A stretch of DNA of 64,000 bases from Pseudogymnoascus destructans (Eukaryota > Ascomycota > Leotiomycetes > Thelebolales > Thelebolaceae): contig NW_020167530.1 of assembly GCF_001641265.1 (NCBI RefSeq), forward strand, positions 1-64,000, given 5' to 3'. Positions within the stretch are counted from its first letter, which is position 1; each line of letters opens with the position of its first letter. Under the pieces are notes generated by a model. That model was not told the origin of the DNA, ran no database searches, and worked only from the letters and a program-made list of their open reading frames with translations. A program made the translations under genes and the position numbers. This document shows, piece after piece, positions 22,701-31,824 of the stretch.

Positions 22701-23418
22701 TGTCGATCTCGATGCGCCAACCAAAATAGCAAAGCGCGACGATGAGATCATATGGCTCCGTGAGCTTCTTGCTGTACGTGTTGGTGATCTTCGGGATATC
22801 ATCAACACCATCGGCGAGGCGGGATTCAACCCGGAAACCGTCAGGGCAGCCGCCATTCGCCTTCAGGCAAATCTCCAAATGGAGGAGCAAGAGCGCGAGC
22901 GGGCGATCAGCGGCGGCTCGGCCATCAACTTGCCAAACATAACTGCCAGCATCCGCGAGGCAGCATCGCCTCGCGTTGCGCAGGTCGTCGGACCGATGGC
23001 AGCTGCGTGGGGTAGCTGGCGCAAGACTCGCGAAGGTCTCCAGCCAGCCAGAGCTAGCCCAGCAGCAACAGTAGCGTCGGGTGCTCAGAGCTTTCTCTCC
23101 GGCTTGATGACCCCGCCAGCCACAACAGTACGCCAAACTGCGCCCCCACCACAGGCCCAGCCTAGTGCGTTCCAGAACACAGGCCGCAGGCTCGCTGCTA
23201 CTCAAATGGCAAGAGAACGGGCAAGTCCGAGGAAGGAGCTTGCCAAGGGAAAGGCGCGTGCCGCCAGCGCCGATGGGCCGCCAGCGACTCCCCCGATGAT
23301 GCACAAAAGCAACTACGACGCTGATGCACGGGCAGAGGATTACAGTGACGCCGGATTTTATGATGATGATGAGAGTACCGTCGATGAGACAATGTTTGGA
23401 GCGAATCTAGGGAGGTGA
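16747..23418 (+). CDS. Very large disordered coiled-coil protein, function not recognised
   Basis: One open frame encodes at least 2,223 residues. The GTG at 16747 only marks where I begin. The same frame is open back to 16632 with protein-like content (TSIDFIPATPESDDF), so the true start lies in an upstream exon I cannot place; an acceptor CTAG ends near 16651. Residues 1 to about 1480 are Pro/Ser-rich and disordered. Three EFKFN(P/T)A repeats occur near residues 800-825. Residues about 1500-1990 form a long heptad-rich coiled coil. A conserved segment, DDEIIWLRELLAVRVGDLRD, follows at about 1998-2017. The tail is Ala/Pro-rich. Pezizomycotina proteins of this form are often labelled myosin-heavy-chain-like because of the coiled coil, but no motor domain is present. 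A structural or scaffold role is inference. Confidence 0.85.
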   Translation: MPGSPAFSSSSTAEGGSSPILPPLPQPTINGRSLNLSRTPPSESRTESSRYFTSWGSPYQEPADPVPARPHRGTLSSDTSEDSPLRRLDFHSLHLRPPPSFLRSATEPLAAPVSASVLFNRARRPTRGLTEDWIRQHTAAEDTEIERLAWLSDSNKSEEKGYSSLSSSEAEDQLEEYEFGQKTPTLKSFLERRYSKHESRRYLRGPSAETIRPRDISRYKAPTSMTSSASYETAEQSVAGLVAQDGVFAASHDTPPPTVDKPLPTPPADSASNWRAAALPMASDVALEDLAPKLIPSPNPEPRLKTKVPWGKKNISILLPLDEDRGKEGKGPKPLTEKDVISMLRDWEQLRYNVMGFNLDANGAPHEAVSQGQSRGIWPDATEIRLERDARDFRISIPDRRHWDAYVDELKEAKLRALGVSLGDEDPIPTPSPAPTLSRQASAQYGLPFQPPLPPSSAASSHGTQPSKLFSPPLLPGAGPATGQSSFVGSTASTSSHGHILGKFHNPHQSISFSGGEHPFGSPYGGSQQQSPVPSSPQQMLYQCMHRGGSPSVHNFGGFPSLGLPLPQDGYFPNEAAPIVAQAQRQFSNQMSFHQVQQSVSRQSPRLQEFQADSEKSASKTPEASQPAHRLNLSDSLQKEIEDAEYHLEEQFERQLDHDDYSAHSERAPVSPPQEEQQQEKPKPALAGLSASKYADEDGPVLYHPQPHSRGHSLSQRPYDGESASPILASEPAKQDTSEGSTNPSALGTPKLANSTIHQRSQSIATNPWVDSEPTSGAEKASRGHVSKASTSKLNVAAPEFKFNPASASEFKFNPAASSEFKFNTASTFTPSKAIFAAPQPKVSAFNTTFQPISPSPASPPVTFGSRKINVNAALFTPGQSEFSFSSSGPMFRPDAPEFTPLASYMPDSAGSSAETPANLRSSIFGNISMTLSDIIKQPKKSRAIPIIRPDTSSGKSGDEDGHITQGDGRFKRSTADVGDGDPVPLFAQPAMPLQETTQEQSPPKDATPVTAKPIDKENASPMDQEQKPLRIVPVPERALQNQTRSRFEDSPDYEGKAWAPYKWQQQEDAVDFSRSNPHSIGSAPFKVFDQNVPEEEPAAPAPSAESNDHKRHKKNSLSALAKPFQFGTNWFGTEPTEPEASAPTNPFTYVAPEPAKVTRGPRKGLASSRYADPTLSPPPQRSEVAAEVDASDPEIPTSEETAPQSPAAYDGASYIGTPPREASFEEIDDIMRHINEADSSMGAVRHVTESSQRPVSSEQTLQMPHSESSPIRLHPQNLMRSDAPSPSPRRFQALPGGRGQRVFSRVEDDPFVSHSPIARAFETSPVHHLNGDESVEPSDWDSVLDRDDESKFNARSQFFDSHVNDIVGGILAEKLGPMQQALQVIQLSLATLRPPSSRGARRSMSAEFQESDADDEDDDEGHRRSLSPRKDRKLDKMRSMIAEAFAEHHSVQRATSQPVENVQGHSEVLQALKELQGQFSQPKHTDVDFRNIVESSIESRMPVDPVVDDAAQAKIAELAAKVSEMTAKITSADEKMELEVMNRRTAEDRLSEVQRLLRISSGEEVRLRESLAERDKKVKTLEDTRAKNAMRSNLLEASSQNSQKNHSDLTNRIAVLEKDIADARQQGRQWEFETQKATEMANTSKDDAEKATAESTALRRAVESLKLQIQESLRVRDNFRNKLGNLQDDMARAAQEVSQENAQRAKKEQALIARQEVLDARLQAEARTRERLEKEIERLEAGEREGIRAVNDSKKLDILVVNLENELNAAEKNVLRHKREFEEARESGLSEVKRTRNYMQAEIESANNQVNIVRQDLEDQLARVRADLDHVKLDADTARERHDMLLEEATESKAKELNELIRRHQDQMEDIQTQHERQLSNTIEDAQRSEQHLLERLSLSSAKTEHLQDRVAHVEEKLEVTKAAALAAAQAARTVKDSTQTPALSMKLPEKVSPQALRESIMVLQEQLQNREQTIESLEHQLAGVDLDAPTKIAKRDDEIIWLRELLAVRVGDLRDIINTIGEAGFNPETVRAAAIRLQANLQMEEQERERAISGGSAINLPNITASIREAASPRVAQVVGPMAAAWGSWRKTREGLQPARASPAATVASGAQSFLSGLMTPPATTVRQTAPPPQAQPSAFQNTGRRLAATQMARERASPRKELAKGKARAASADGPPATPPMMHKSNYDADARAEDYSDAGFYDDDESTVDETMFGANLGR

Positions 23419-23621
23419 TAGCCCCGCCTTAATATCTATCAAAACTTTTTCCTTTGTCATAGTGTAGAGAACAGAAAGAGATACCCCGAGCAAGCGCAAG
23501 CGAGTGCGATATCTTAAGCAGATTGTTATAATTAGGCTTTCTTTGTACCGTATATTTTGCAAAAGGTTGGCAGACGAGTGGGTTAGATACTCACGGTAAT
23601 GAACATAATTTTTATATCAAA
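23419..23621. other. 3' flank of the large coiled-coil gene
   Basis: AT-rich, unique sequence between the TGA of the large gene and the first transposon end. I see no gene or clear terminator motif. Confidence 0.4.
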
Positions 23622-24683
23622 TAACGTATTTCACAAGCGAGTGGCCACCACAAGCGAGTGGCCACAGTAAAGACGAAGACGCGTCAGCACTTTGAGAAGC
23701 ATACAAAGGCCCAGAGTGTTGGTGGTTATCGCTTGTTAGTCCTTGATGGTCATGAGAGCCACCACTCAGATGAGTTTGAGGAGTACTGCAAGGAACACAA
23801 CATTATTACGCTTTGTATGCCTGCTCACTCTTCTCATCTACTCCAGCCACTTGATGTTGGCTGTTTCGGCCCGTTAAAGCAGGCCTATGGTCGGCAAATT
23901 GAAGATATGATGCAGGCTCATATTTCTCATATTACAAAGGATGACTTCTTTCCTGCCTTCCACGCTGCATTTAACACTACAATGACGGAAAGTAACATTC
24001 GAGGCGGGTTCCGAGGGGCAGGGCTTCTTCCATTTGACCCTGAGAGAGTGATATCTACACTTGATCTTAAGTTAAGGACACCAACGCCTCCAAGCTCCCG
24101 CCCAGGTACTGCTCAACCTTGGGTTTCTCAGACACCAAACAACCCAATTGAAGCTATGTCACAGTCTACATTTATTAAAACTCGGATTTCACGCCATCAA
24201 AATAGCTCTCCAACCTCAATCTATGCAGCTGTTGACCAGTTTACAAAGGGTGCATCGCAAATAATGCATCAATTAGCACTGCTAAAGGGAGAGAACCAAA
24301 ACCTACGACAGGCAAATGAAGTACTAAGCAAGCGCCGGAGAGCTAGGAAAACACGACTACAGCAAGGAGGATCACTTAGTCAACAAGGGGCGCAAGAGCT
24401 ACAGGATGAGAGGGATGTTGTGCAGCAGGTAGAGCAGGAAATAAGGGCAAGCCGTGGTCGGAAGCCAAGGGAAGAAACCCGTGCCCGTCGCTGTGGCAAG
24501 TGTGGTGAGACTGGGCACAATGCGCGCACGTGTCAGATTGTAATAGACACCTCTGAGGAAGAGGACTCCGAGTAGTTTCAATTGATTTCTAATGTTGTGG
24601 TAGATTTATCGCAATGTTTGTCGTGAGGGTAGATAATTTTGGCGCTTTCGCTTGTTTGGCGCTTTCGCTATACATGTACGTTA
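23622..24683 (+). mobile_element. Defective pogo-type DNA transposon 1
   Basis: The right end (24636-24683) is a terminal repeat reading toward TACGTTA, with an internal duplicated GGCGCTTTCGC motif, followed by a TA-type junction. The left end (23622-23665) begins TAACGTATTTCACAAGCGAG and carries a duplicated AAGCGAGTGGCCAC motif. It is a related but different terminal repeat. The element therefore looks chimeric between two subfamilies, with the first half of the transposase gene missing. Confidence 0.72.
23658..24575 (+). pseudogene. Pogo transposase, C-terminal half
   Basis: About 305 codons encode the end of a DDE-1 (pogo/Fot1-like) transposase: the second catalytic Asp in LLVLDGHESHHSDEF, then LCMPAHSSHLLQPLDVGCFG, a coiled-coil segment, and a C-terminal CCHC knuckle (CGKCGETGHNARTC). 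The N-terminal HTH and the first catalytic Asp are absent, so it cannot be a working transposase. The GTG at 23658 is only the edge of the open frame. Confidence 0.85.
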
Positions 24684-24725
24684 TGCAAATGTTAACTATA
24701 TTAATTAATAACTATTAAATTAACG

Positions 24726-26208
24726 TAACGTGCATGTATAACGAAAGTGCCAAACAAGCGAAAGTGCCAAAATCATGCGGTGACCAACCCCCCCAACTAA
24801 ATGTTAAATTCCTCCACAACAAAACATGCGCCATAAAAATGATGAAAGCAAATTAGTGCTAGCTATCCAAGCTATGCAAAGCGACCCAAATTTGTACCTT
24901 CGAGTTGCAGCTAGGATCTATTCCGTAGACCACCGCAAGCTATGTCACCGTTTACAAGGCGTACCTTCACGACGCGATATCCAAGCCAACTTACGGAAAT
25001 TAAGTAACCTAGAGGAATCAGTTCTTGTTCAGTATATACTTGACTTAGCTGCTAAAGGGTTCCCTCCTCAGTTGTCTATTGTTGAAGATATGGCAAATCG
25101 ACTACTTGCAACACGCGACGCGCCACACGTCGGGTCACGTTGGGCTTCAAACTTTGTTAAGCGCCATGTAGAGCTCCGGACACGCTTCCAGCGAAAATAC
25201 GACTACCAGAGGGCTAAGTGCGAAGATCCAGAAGTCATTCGTGGCTGGTTTGAGCTTGTATGGAACACAATTCTAAAGTATGGCATCAACAATGCAGATA
25301 TCTACAACTTTGATGAGACTGGGTTTATGATGGGCGTCATCTCAAGCGCAACGGTAGTAACGAGCTCAGATGGGCGGGCAAAGGCAAAAAAGGTGCAGCC
25401 TGGCAATCGGGAATGGGTTACAGTAATCCAAGGCGTTAGTTCTCATATTATTCACATTACTAAGGATGACTTCTTTCCTGCCTTCCACGCTGCATTTAAC
25501 ATTGCAATGACAGAAAGCAATATTCAGGGAGGGTTCCGAGGTGCTGGGCTTCTTCCATTTAGCCCTGAGAGTGTAATATCTACACTTGACCTTAGGTTTA
25601 AGACGCCAACACCTCCAACCTCTCACCCAAACACCGCTCAACCATGGGTTTCTCAGACACCAAATAACCCAACTGAAGCTGTATCACAGTCTACTTTCAT
25701 TAAAAACTGAATTGCGCATCATCAAAATAGCTCTCCAACCTCAATCTATGCAGCTGTTGACCAGTTTACAAAGGGTGCATCGCAAATAATGCATCAATTA
25801 GCATTGTTAAAAGCAGAGAACCAAAACCTGCGACAGGCAAATGAAGTGCTAAGCAAGCGCCGGAGAGCTAAAAAAACACGACTACAGCAAGGAGGATCAC
25901 TTAGTCAACAGGTAGCACAGGAGCTACAGGACGAGAGGGACGTTGTGCAGCAAGTAGAGCAAGAAATAAGGGCAAGTAGTGGTCGGAAGCCAAGGGAAGA
26001 AACCCATGCACGTCGCTGTGGCAAGTGTGGTGAGACTGGACACAATGCGCGCACTTGTCAGATTGTAATAGACAGGTCTGAGGAAGAGGACTCCGAGTAG
26101 TTTTAATTAATTTATATTGTTGTGGTGGATTTATCGCAATTCTTATGGGGTAGTCGCGATATTTTGGCACTTTCGCTTGTTTGGCACTTTCGTTATACAT
26201 GCACGTTA
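24726..26208 (+). mobile_element. Defective pogo-type DNA transposon 2 with perfect terminal repeats
   Basis: The ends are perfect 48-bp inverted repeats, counting the TA (24726-24773 and 26161-26208). They begin TAACGTGCATGTATAACGAA and contain a doubled CGAAAGTGCCAAA motif. The TA dinucleotides at both outer edges are the expected target duplication of Tc1/mariner/pogo elements. Perfect repeats suggest recent mobilisation in trans, although the transposase gene inside is deleted in the middle. Confidence 0.9.
24826..26100 (+). pseudogene. Pogo transposase with internal deletion and stop
   Basis: The N-terminal part is present: an HTH/CENP-B-type DNA-binding region and the first catalytic Asp in YNFDETGFMMG (near residue 165). 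The reading frame then jumps from VTVIQGVS to HITKDDFFPAFHAAF, deleting the rest of the DDE core that element 1 retains. A TGA at about 25708 replaces the CGG seen in element 1. After it the frame continues through the coiled coil and the CCHC knuckle to 26100. The two pogo copies carry complementary halves of the same gene. Confidence 0.87.
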
Positions 26209-26343
26209 ACCATATAATATTTATCAAACTATAGTAATAATTAATAGTAACATTAGTAGCTGCTATTAATGCTTAATTAAACTCATATCAAATATAAGTC
26301 ATAACTAATTGACTACTCTATGATCGATTTTGATTGAATAATA

Positions 26344-26430
26344 TGATATCACTTGTAAATATAATATCACGTGTAAATATAATCACGTGTAAATATAATC
26401 ACGTGTAATTATAATCACGTGTAATTATTT
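26344..26430. repeat. Short tandem repeat with CACGTG cores
   Basis: About five units of roughly 16 bp of the form ATAATCACGTGTAAAT occur in an AT-rich stretch, each presenting the palindrome CACGTG or a one-base variant. CACGTG is the bHLH/Cbf1 E-box, but there is no adjacent intact gene for it to control. Confidence 0.7.
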
Positions 26431-26582
26431 AACAGTGTGTAAATGGAACTATTATAGTTATACTATTTTCAACTTATACCTCAAAATGCATGTACAGTAA
26501 CGTTATTATATTCGATTGCACTTAAAGCTATTCCTAATAACATATCATGTGATGACATGTGGTGGCCCCCACTTATAATGTA

Positions 26583-26866
26583 AAAGACTGGACTGGACCG
26601 GACTGTTCTTAGGAAAGACCGAACGGTCTAGTCTTTTAAACAGTCCTCAATTTTCGCAAACAGTCCACACTCTAAAAAAAGACTGGACTATTATCAGTCC
26701 GGTCTTTTAAAGGGACCTCAACTTTAGCAAACAGTCTACACTCTAAAAAAAAGACTAGAATGTTATCAGTCCGGTCTTTTTGTCTCACGGTCCAGTCCTA
26801 AAAAAAAAGACTGGACCGTAAAACAGTCCTCACTCAACATTAAAAGACCGGACCGGACCGGACCGT
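26583..26866. repeat. Cluster of GACTGGACCGG-type repeats, possible MITE remnant
   Basis: AAAAGACTGGACTGGACCGG at about 26582 and AAAAGACCGGACCGGACCGG at about 26842 bound the block as direct repeats. Inside, the same motif occurs in both orientations (for example CAGTCCGGTCTTTT), along with repeated AACAGTC(C/T)ACACTC. The pattern fits subterminal repeats of a non-autonomous DNA element, but no clean terminal repeat or target duplication is visible. Confidence 0.5.
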
Positions 26867-27870
26867 GGCCAGTCTACCCACCATTACACCCATTACCTCT
26901 TCTCAGAAACCAGAGAGCTTTAAAGACTATACACCCTCAGCAACACTTCTTAAAGCATTCAAAGATGCTTACAACCACGATACCTTTGCCAAAAGAACTT
27001 TGGAATACCTCCAGAAGAAAGGTTCCTCTCTTGAGAAAGTTGGACTACAGAATTTCTCAAAAAATCAGCATGGACTTCTCTTATTCAAGAACTATATCTA
27101 TGTCCCAAGGGATAAACGATTACAGCTACACCTCCTACAGCAGTTCCATGATGCTCCAGCTGCAGGGCACTTTGGCTTTGCAAAAACTTATGAACTTCTA
27201 ACAAGAAAGTTCTACTGGCCTAGTCTAAGGACTACTCTTCAAGACTATATATCTTCTTGCACTACTTGCAACTTGAACAAACCTACACGGCAAAAGCCCT
27301 ATGGCCTCTTGCAGCCTCTACCTATACCAGAACGCCCATGGGACTCCATATCCATTGACTTTATAGTCAAGTTGCCTCCTTCTATCCCAAAAGGGGGTGC
27401 TACCCCTTATGACTCTATCCTTGTGGTGGTAGAAAGGCTCACAAAAATGGCACACTTTGAGCCTTGCAATGAGACTATCACAGCTTCTGAACTTGCGTGG
27501 CTATTCCTCAAGGTGGTCTTTAAATATCATGGAATTCCTGGACACTGGATCTCAGATAGGGGAGCAGTTTTCACTTCAAACTTTTTTAAGGAGTTCTCTA
27601 AACTCTTAAACATGGAACAATGCTTTTCTACAGCTTATCACCCTCAAACAGATGGCCAGACAGAGAGAGTCAACTCTGTACTTGAACAATATCTAAGAAT
27701 TTATACAAACTATGCCCAAGACAACTGGGCAGATCTTCTCCATCTTGCAGAATTTGCTTACAACAACACAATCTCTAACACCACAAAAGAGACGCCTTTC
27801 TATGCAAACTATGGTTATCACCCTAGGTTTGAAGTGGCAGAACTGAATTGTCCTGAAAATTTCAAAAACC
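26867..27870 (+). pseudogene. Ty3/gypsy family B pol fragment, integrase region
   Basis: The frame is open from 26865 (GTG, not a real start) and encodes the linker plus integrase: the HHCC-type finger around the CTTC at about 27260, first Asp in ISIDFIVKLPPS, second Asp in WISDRGAVFTS, and Glu in HPQTDGQTERVN. It is about 95% identical to the element at 62184-64000. It is cut on the right at FKN (27870) and runs straight into LTR sequence. The chromodomain and everything upstream of the linker are missing. Confidence 0.88.
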
Positions 27871-27882
27871 TTAGGGTTAGTT

Positions 27883-28074
27883 ATGATATGCCGTGATGTA
27901 TGTAGCATAAACAGATGTAGTAGAAGAGTTTGCAGCAATCGTTGAGTAGTATTGCTTCTGTTGTTGGTGTGATAAGCCAAGATATGTATGGTGACTTGTA
28001 GGTTTGAGGAGGAGATTTCTAAGTTTGCTCTTGAGTTTGATAGCAAACTGAGTGCAACGAATGTCAGTATGACA
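27883..28074 (-). mobile_element. Family B LTR end, inverted relative to its neighbour
   Basis: The segment matches the right-hand ~190 bp of the LTR at 61237-62172 (ATGATATGCCGTGATGTATG through GTCAGTATGACA). It lies directly before LTR sequence of the opposite orientation (28075-28761), which lacks exactly this end. Confidence 0.85.
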
Positions 28075-28761
28075 TCTATGATTCATTACATGACATCAAT
28101 CCTTAGTTACTGGGCTAATACTACACATGACATATCTCTATCAACTAGAGGCCTAGGAACATGAACGATAGCTCCCAAAGCTTCTACAACCATCTATGAT
28201 TCATTACACGTCATCGCTCCTTAGTTACCCACAAGATTGGTTAAGTTATGACATAATTTGTCTATAGGGGTACTCTGACCTTGGACCTCCTTTCACTTCC
28301 TATAGGCTAGGAACCTAGGAGATGGTTCTATGGGATTCTCTTACGTCGACTACAGTTACCAAGCGTGGTTAGTCATGGAAAGTCTTGGAAAATGAGAGAA
28401 CTACACTCCTTTAGCATAAATAGGATTGCCCTTTCCTTAAGAAAGAGCAAGCAGACAATACAGTAAATCGACTATCACATACTTCCACGTCTTTTCCAAG
28501 CTTCCAAGCATTGATCTTGTTACTCCTTGTTTCTGAAAAGTCAGTGAGGTGCTAACCTCTGACTTATCCCTGAGTTCTCAGACTCAACATTTGTACAACT
28601 TGTCTAAACCACTTCACTACATCATACACTTTATTGCTGCGTTGTGGAATAGTCTAAGCTATGACCCTTTGGCTCTTTTTCCTAAGACAGTGTGTTGTCT
28701 TAGTAAATTCATCCCTTCCTTGGGTGGCTAGATTCTCACATCTGGTGCACCCACCATTACA
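28075..28761 (+). mobile_element. Family B LTR, main part, opposite orientation
   Basis: The segment matches the reverse complement of the LTR at 53667-54576, ending GGTGCACCCACCATTACA at 28761. It lacks the terminal ~190 bp, which is present next to it in inverted orientation (27883-28074). Confidence 0.87.
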
Positions 28762-29448
28762 ATACACTCCAGGCATACTATATAAGGAGCAAACAGTGCT
28801 CCAATGGGCAGCGACTAAATCAAAGCAATGCAAATGCACACTCGCTGCTTTAGTAAGGAAGGGAGCAGATATCTACGTCGAAGGCCTACTCGGTACACTC
28901 TTACGCGATGTAGCAGCTTGGGGGGACGAGGACGCTACAAAACTACTCGTCAGATCTGGCATACACCCGTGGACAGTTGTCCATAGCGCCACACCCCTTG
29001 TCTACAAATCAGAAAGTGGGCACGAATCAATCGTTCAATATCTCCTCAATGATGCTTTGAATATATGGCAGCGAGACGCGCCTCAGCATACTATGACCTT
29101 TGAGGAATCGAATTGGGTGACTATAGTATGGGACGGGACAGAATGACAATGGATCCTCCACGAGGCCCTTAGTCGTGCAGCTGGGCGCGGTCATCTAGCA
29201 GTTATCGAGCTCTTGTGTCAGCATGTAGACGTCTCTAATTCCTATATGAAGGGGATCACACTCACTACGAGCGCGTCTATAGGGGGGTCAACAGAAATTA
29301 TGCAGATGCTGCTTAGGCTTGGGGCGGAGCTGGCTCCTTCCGCACTCCATAACGCTGCTTGTGAAGGCCATATAGTACTTGTGCGAGACCATCTATCTAG
29401 GCATCCAATGGATGTCTCCGATCAAGGTTCTAACGGTCAGACACCGTT
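28762..29448 (+). pseudogene. Ankyrin-repeat protein gene fragment
   Basis: One frame encodes degenerate ankyrin repeats: LAALVRKGADIYVEGLLG, then HESIVQYLLNDAL, then AAGRGHLAVIELLCQHVDV, STEIMQMLLRLGAEL and ALHNAACEGHIVLVRDHL. A TGA at 29144-29146 interrupts the frame. Both ends are abrupt: 28761 is an LTR end and 29449 is again family B LTR sequence. Ankyrin-repeat genes are abundant and variable in filamentous fungi, so the original protein cannot be identified. Confidence 0.78.
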
Positions 29449-29549
29449 AAGCCAAGATATGTATGGTGACTTGTAGGTTTGAGGATCAGATTTCTATGTT
29501 TGCTCTTGAGTTTGATAGCAAACTGAGTGCAACGAATGTCAGTATGACA
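29449..29549 (-). mobile_element. Family B LTR end fragment
   Basis: About 100 bp match the terminal part of the family B LTR (TAAGCCAAGATATGTATGG to GTCAGTATGACA) in the same orientation as the LTR at 61237. It closes the right side of the ankyrin fragment. Confidence 0.82.
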
Positions 29550-30629
29550 TGTGCGACGCTACTCAATTGTCATCGTAAACAGCTGATTTCGAGGCATCTT
29601 GGCCTATGTAATGTCAGTATAAGACGATATCTGGTCAAATCAGTTCGATATCGAGTGTATCGTAGTTTTGGTGGGAAAATAAAGAATCCTACAAAAAATA
29701 TTGAGTTAGTGTGAATATCGCCTAATCGAGTATCGACTTATCGCTTGAGAACTGTAGTCCTAAACGCATTTCACACTCTTTTTTGCTGGATAGTTTAAAC
29801 TTGAAACTGGAATTCAAACGTGGCCAGGCGAAATGTTGCCTACACGCTGCAATGATTGTCGAGTAATTCTATCAGTCAGTTGCACACGAAAGGCAACCAC
29901 GTGATATATGATCTTCATCTCACTTGGGCACGCAATTTTTAGGTAGGAAAACAATTCCGTAACCATATTAAGAGAATTTTCGTGTAATTGTTAGGTTTCA
30001 TTTTTGTTATATTTTCATTGTCGCGTTTGCCAGGAACGCGACGCGCGAGACGAGCTTGACTTTTTTGGATTAAGCCCGGTTGGGCGGGCAAGCGCATAAT
30101 CACACAGAATTCATTCCAGCTAACCACCCGCCATCGCCGTCTCCGCAATCCAAGTCGAAAATTATCTTAGTGTTAATTCGGAGACTAGCTTTCTTTTTGC
30201 GCGCTCTAGCGTTTGCTCATCTCGCTTATCTTGTGGATTTCGTTCAGATTGCGCATGTCGCAAAAGGTCACGGGACTGGCCTCGCAAGATATCCTGTTTC
30301 TGACCTTCCGCGAACCTCATCCGTAAACCGAGTGGGCCGTCCTCTGTCATCATGGCACAGCCCGCTCAACCAGTACCTGAGAAGTCTATTGCTTCCCCTT
30401 ATCCCCCGAGTTTGGAGACAAAACGCGTCCCGCGCATAGTAGAGAGATGCGTCGCTTTCGTTCATAATTGCTTATGTAAGCACGGTGCAGAATCGGCGTC
30501 GTGCCTCGTGACAATCACGTTCCCTAACCAGCCAATAAAGTAACTATCTGCCTTATCAAGATCGCAGAACGAAGCCATCAAGATTGCAGAACGACCGACG
30601 CACTCATCACGACATCATCGCCGGCAGCA
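29550..30629. other. Intergenic boundary between transposon island and core genes
   Basis: No supported gene. A 63-codon ORF at 30352-30543 begins with a plausible ATG but has no recognisable domain. The last part serves as the upstream region of the PQ-loop transporter gene. Confidence 0.4.
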
Positions 30630-31824
30630 ATGGCCACGACGACGACAGTCTTTGCCCTTGTTGCTCTCTCCAAGGCGTTGTCATGGAATGAGGCCTTGTC
30701 CGGCGTGTTTGGCAGCATCAGTTTGGCTACTTGGATTTTCCTGCTGGTGGGCTCATCTTACCTCGCTCCTGGGAAGAGATACTAATACAGGACACAGGTG
30801 CCACAGTTGATCCTCAACTACACAACCGGCAGTTCAGGTGGCATCTCGCTAGCTTTCCTGACAGTCTGGCTGCTCGGAGATGTCACGAATCTAGCTGGTA
30901 CGTTGCTTCCGGGCGTTGGATCGGTAGTTGCACCAGACCCCGTGATGTCTATCCTGTTTCATCCCAAGTTAACAACATTAGGGGCAATATGGGCCGGCCT
31001 AGTCCCAACAGTCACTGCCCTTGCAGTGTACTTTTGCTTTGCAGACTTTGTGCTCATCAGTCAGTGTTTGTTTTACAACCACCTCAATGCCCGGAGAGAG
31101 GCAATCAATGAGGCGGCAACATCACTCGACTCCGAAGAGGCTCCGTTGCTTGCTCGAGAGCGTAGCAACGAATCGATACGGGCCCCCGGTGCCCGTCGTC
31201 GTAGTTCAACTCATCTCAGTCACTCGTCGGGGGCCAGACGTGATTCTCTAGTGAAGATCCTGGAAGACGATGTCTCTGCAGGTGGAAGTTCGTGGAAGCG
31301 GAATACCTGGAGCATCCTCATGGTCATCCTGGTTGGAACAGCAGGATGGGCCATTGCGTGGCGGTCTGGGGTGTGGAGGCCGACGCTGAATCATCCTGGG
31401 GACGTACCTAGCAAAGAACATGTGGCCGTGGAAGCCAGTGTTTTGGGATACCTCAGCGCTGTGTGTTATCTTGGGTGAGTTCAGCCTTTGAAGTCGGAAT
31501 GCAACTATACTAACGTTTCAGGGCCCGAATCCCCCAAATTATCAAGAATTACAGGGATAAGTCGTGTGAAGGTAAGCTCGTCCCTCACTTCGTCGTCTTT
31601 TGTGTCTAACGCGTGCAGGCTTGTCTCTTCTGTTTTTTGTTCTCTCTCTAATGGGAAATATCACATACGGAGTCAGCATCTTGTTCCATTCTCTCGAGAG
31701 GGAGTACATCATGACGAACCTTCCATGGTTGATCGGATCTTTGGGTACTATCGTCGAGGACGGCTACATATTTGTTCAATTTCGCATGTACGCCAGGGAC
31801 TCTGGAAGTGCAGTGGAAACATGA
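30630..31824 (+). CDS. PQ-loop repeat vacuolar membrane transporter (Ypq-like)
   Basis: The exons are 30630-30746, 30798-31474, 31522-31571 and 31619-31824, with introns of 51, 47 and 47 nt and branch-like TACTAATAC and TACTAACG. The product is about 349 residues with seven predicted membrane spans. Two PQ-loops are present: VPQLILNYTTGSSGGIS near the start, and ARIPQIIKNYRDKS followed by EGLSLLFF near the end. A long, Ser/Arg-rich cytosolic loop (about residues 135-195) separates the halves. The family includes yeast Ypq1-3 (vacuolar export of basic amino acids) and the lysosomal protein PQLC2. That substrate is family-based inference. Start ATG at 30630 follows AGCA and is the only ATG that fits exon 1. 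Confidence 0.93.

Noticed and set aside
27695..28046. Short minus-strand ORFs over the gypsy/LTR junction
   Set aside because: They cross the boundary of two transposon fragments and repeat identically at 61893-62144 as LTR sequence.
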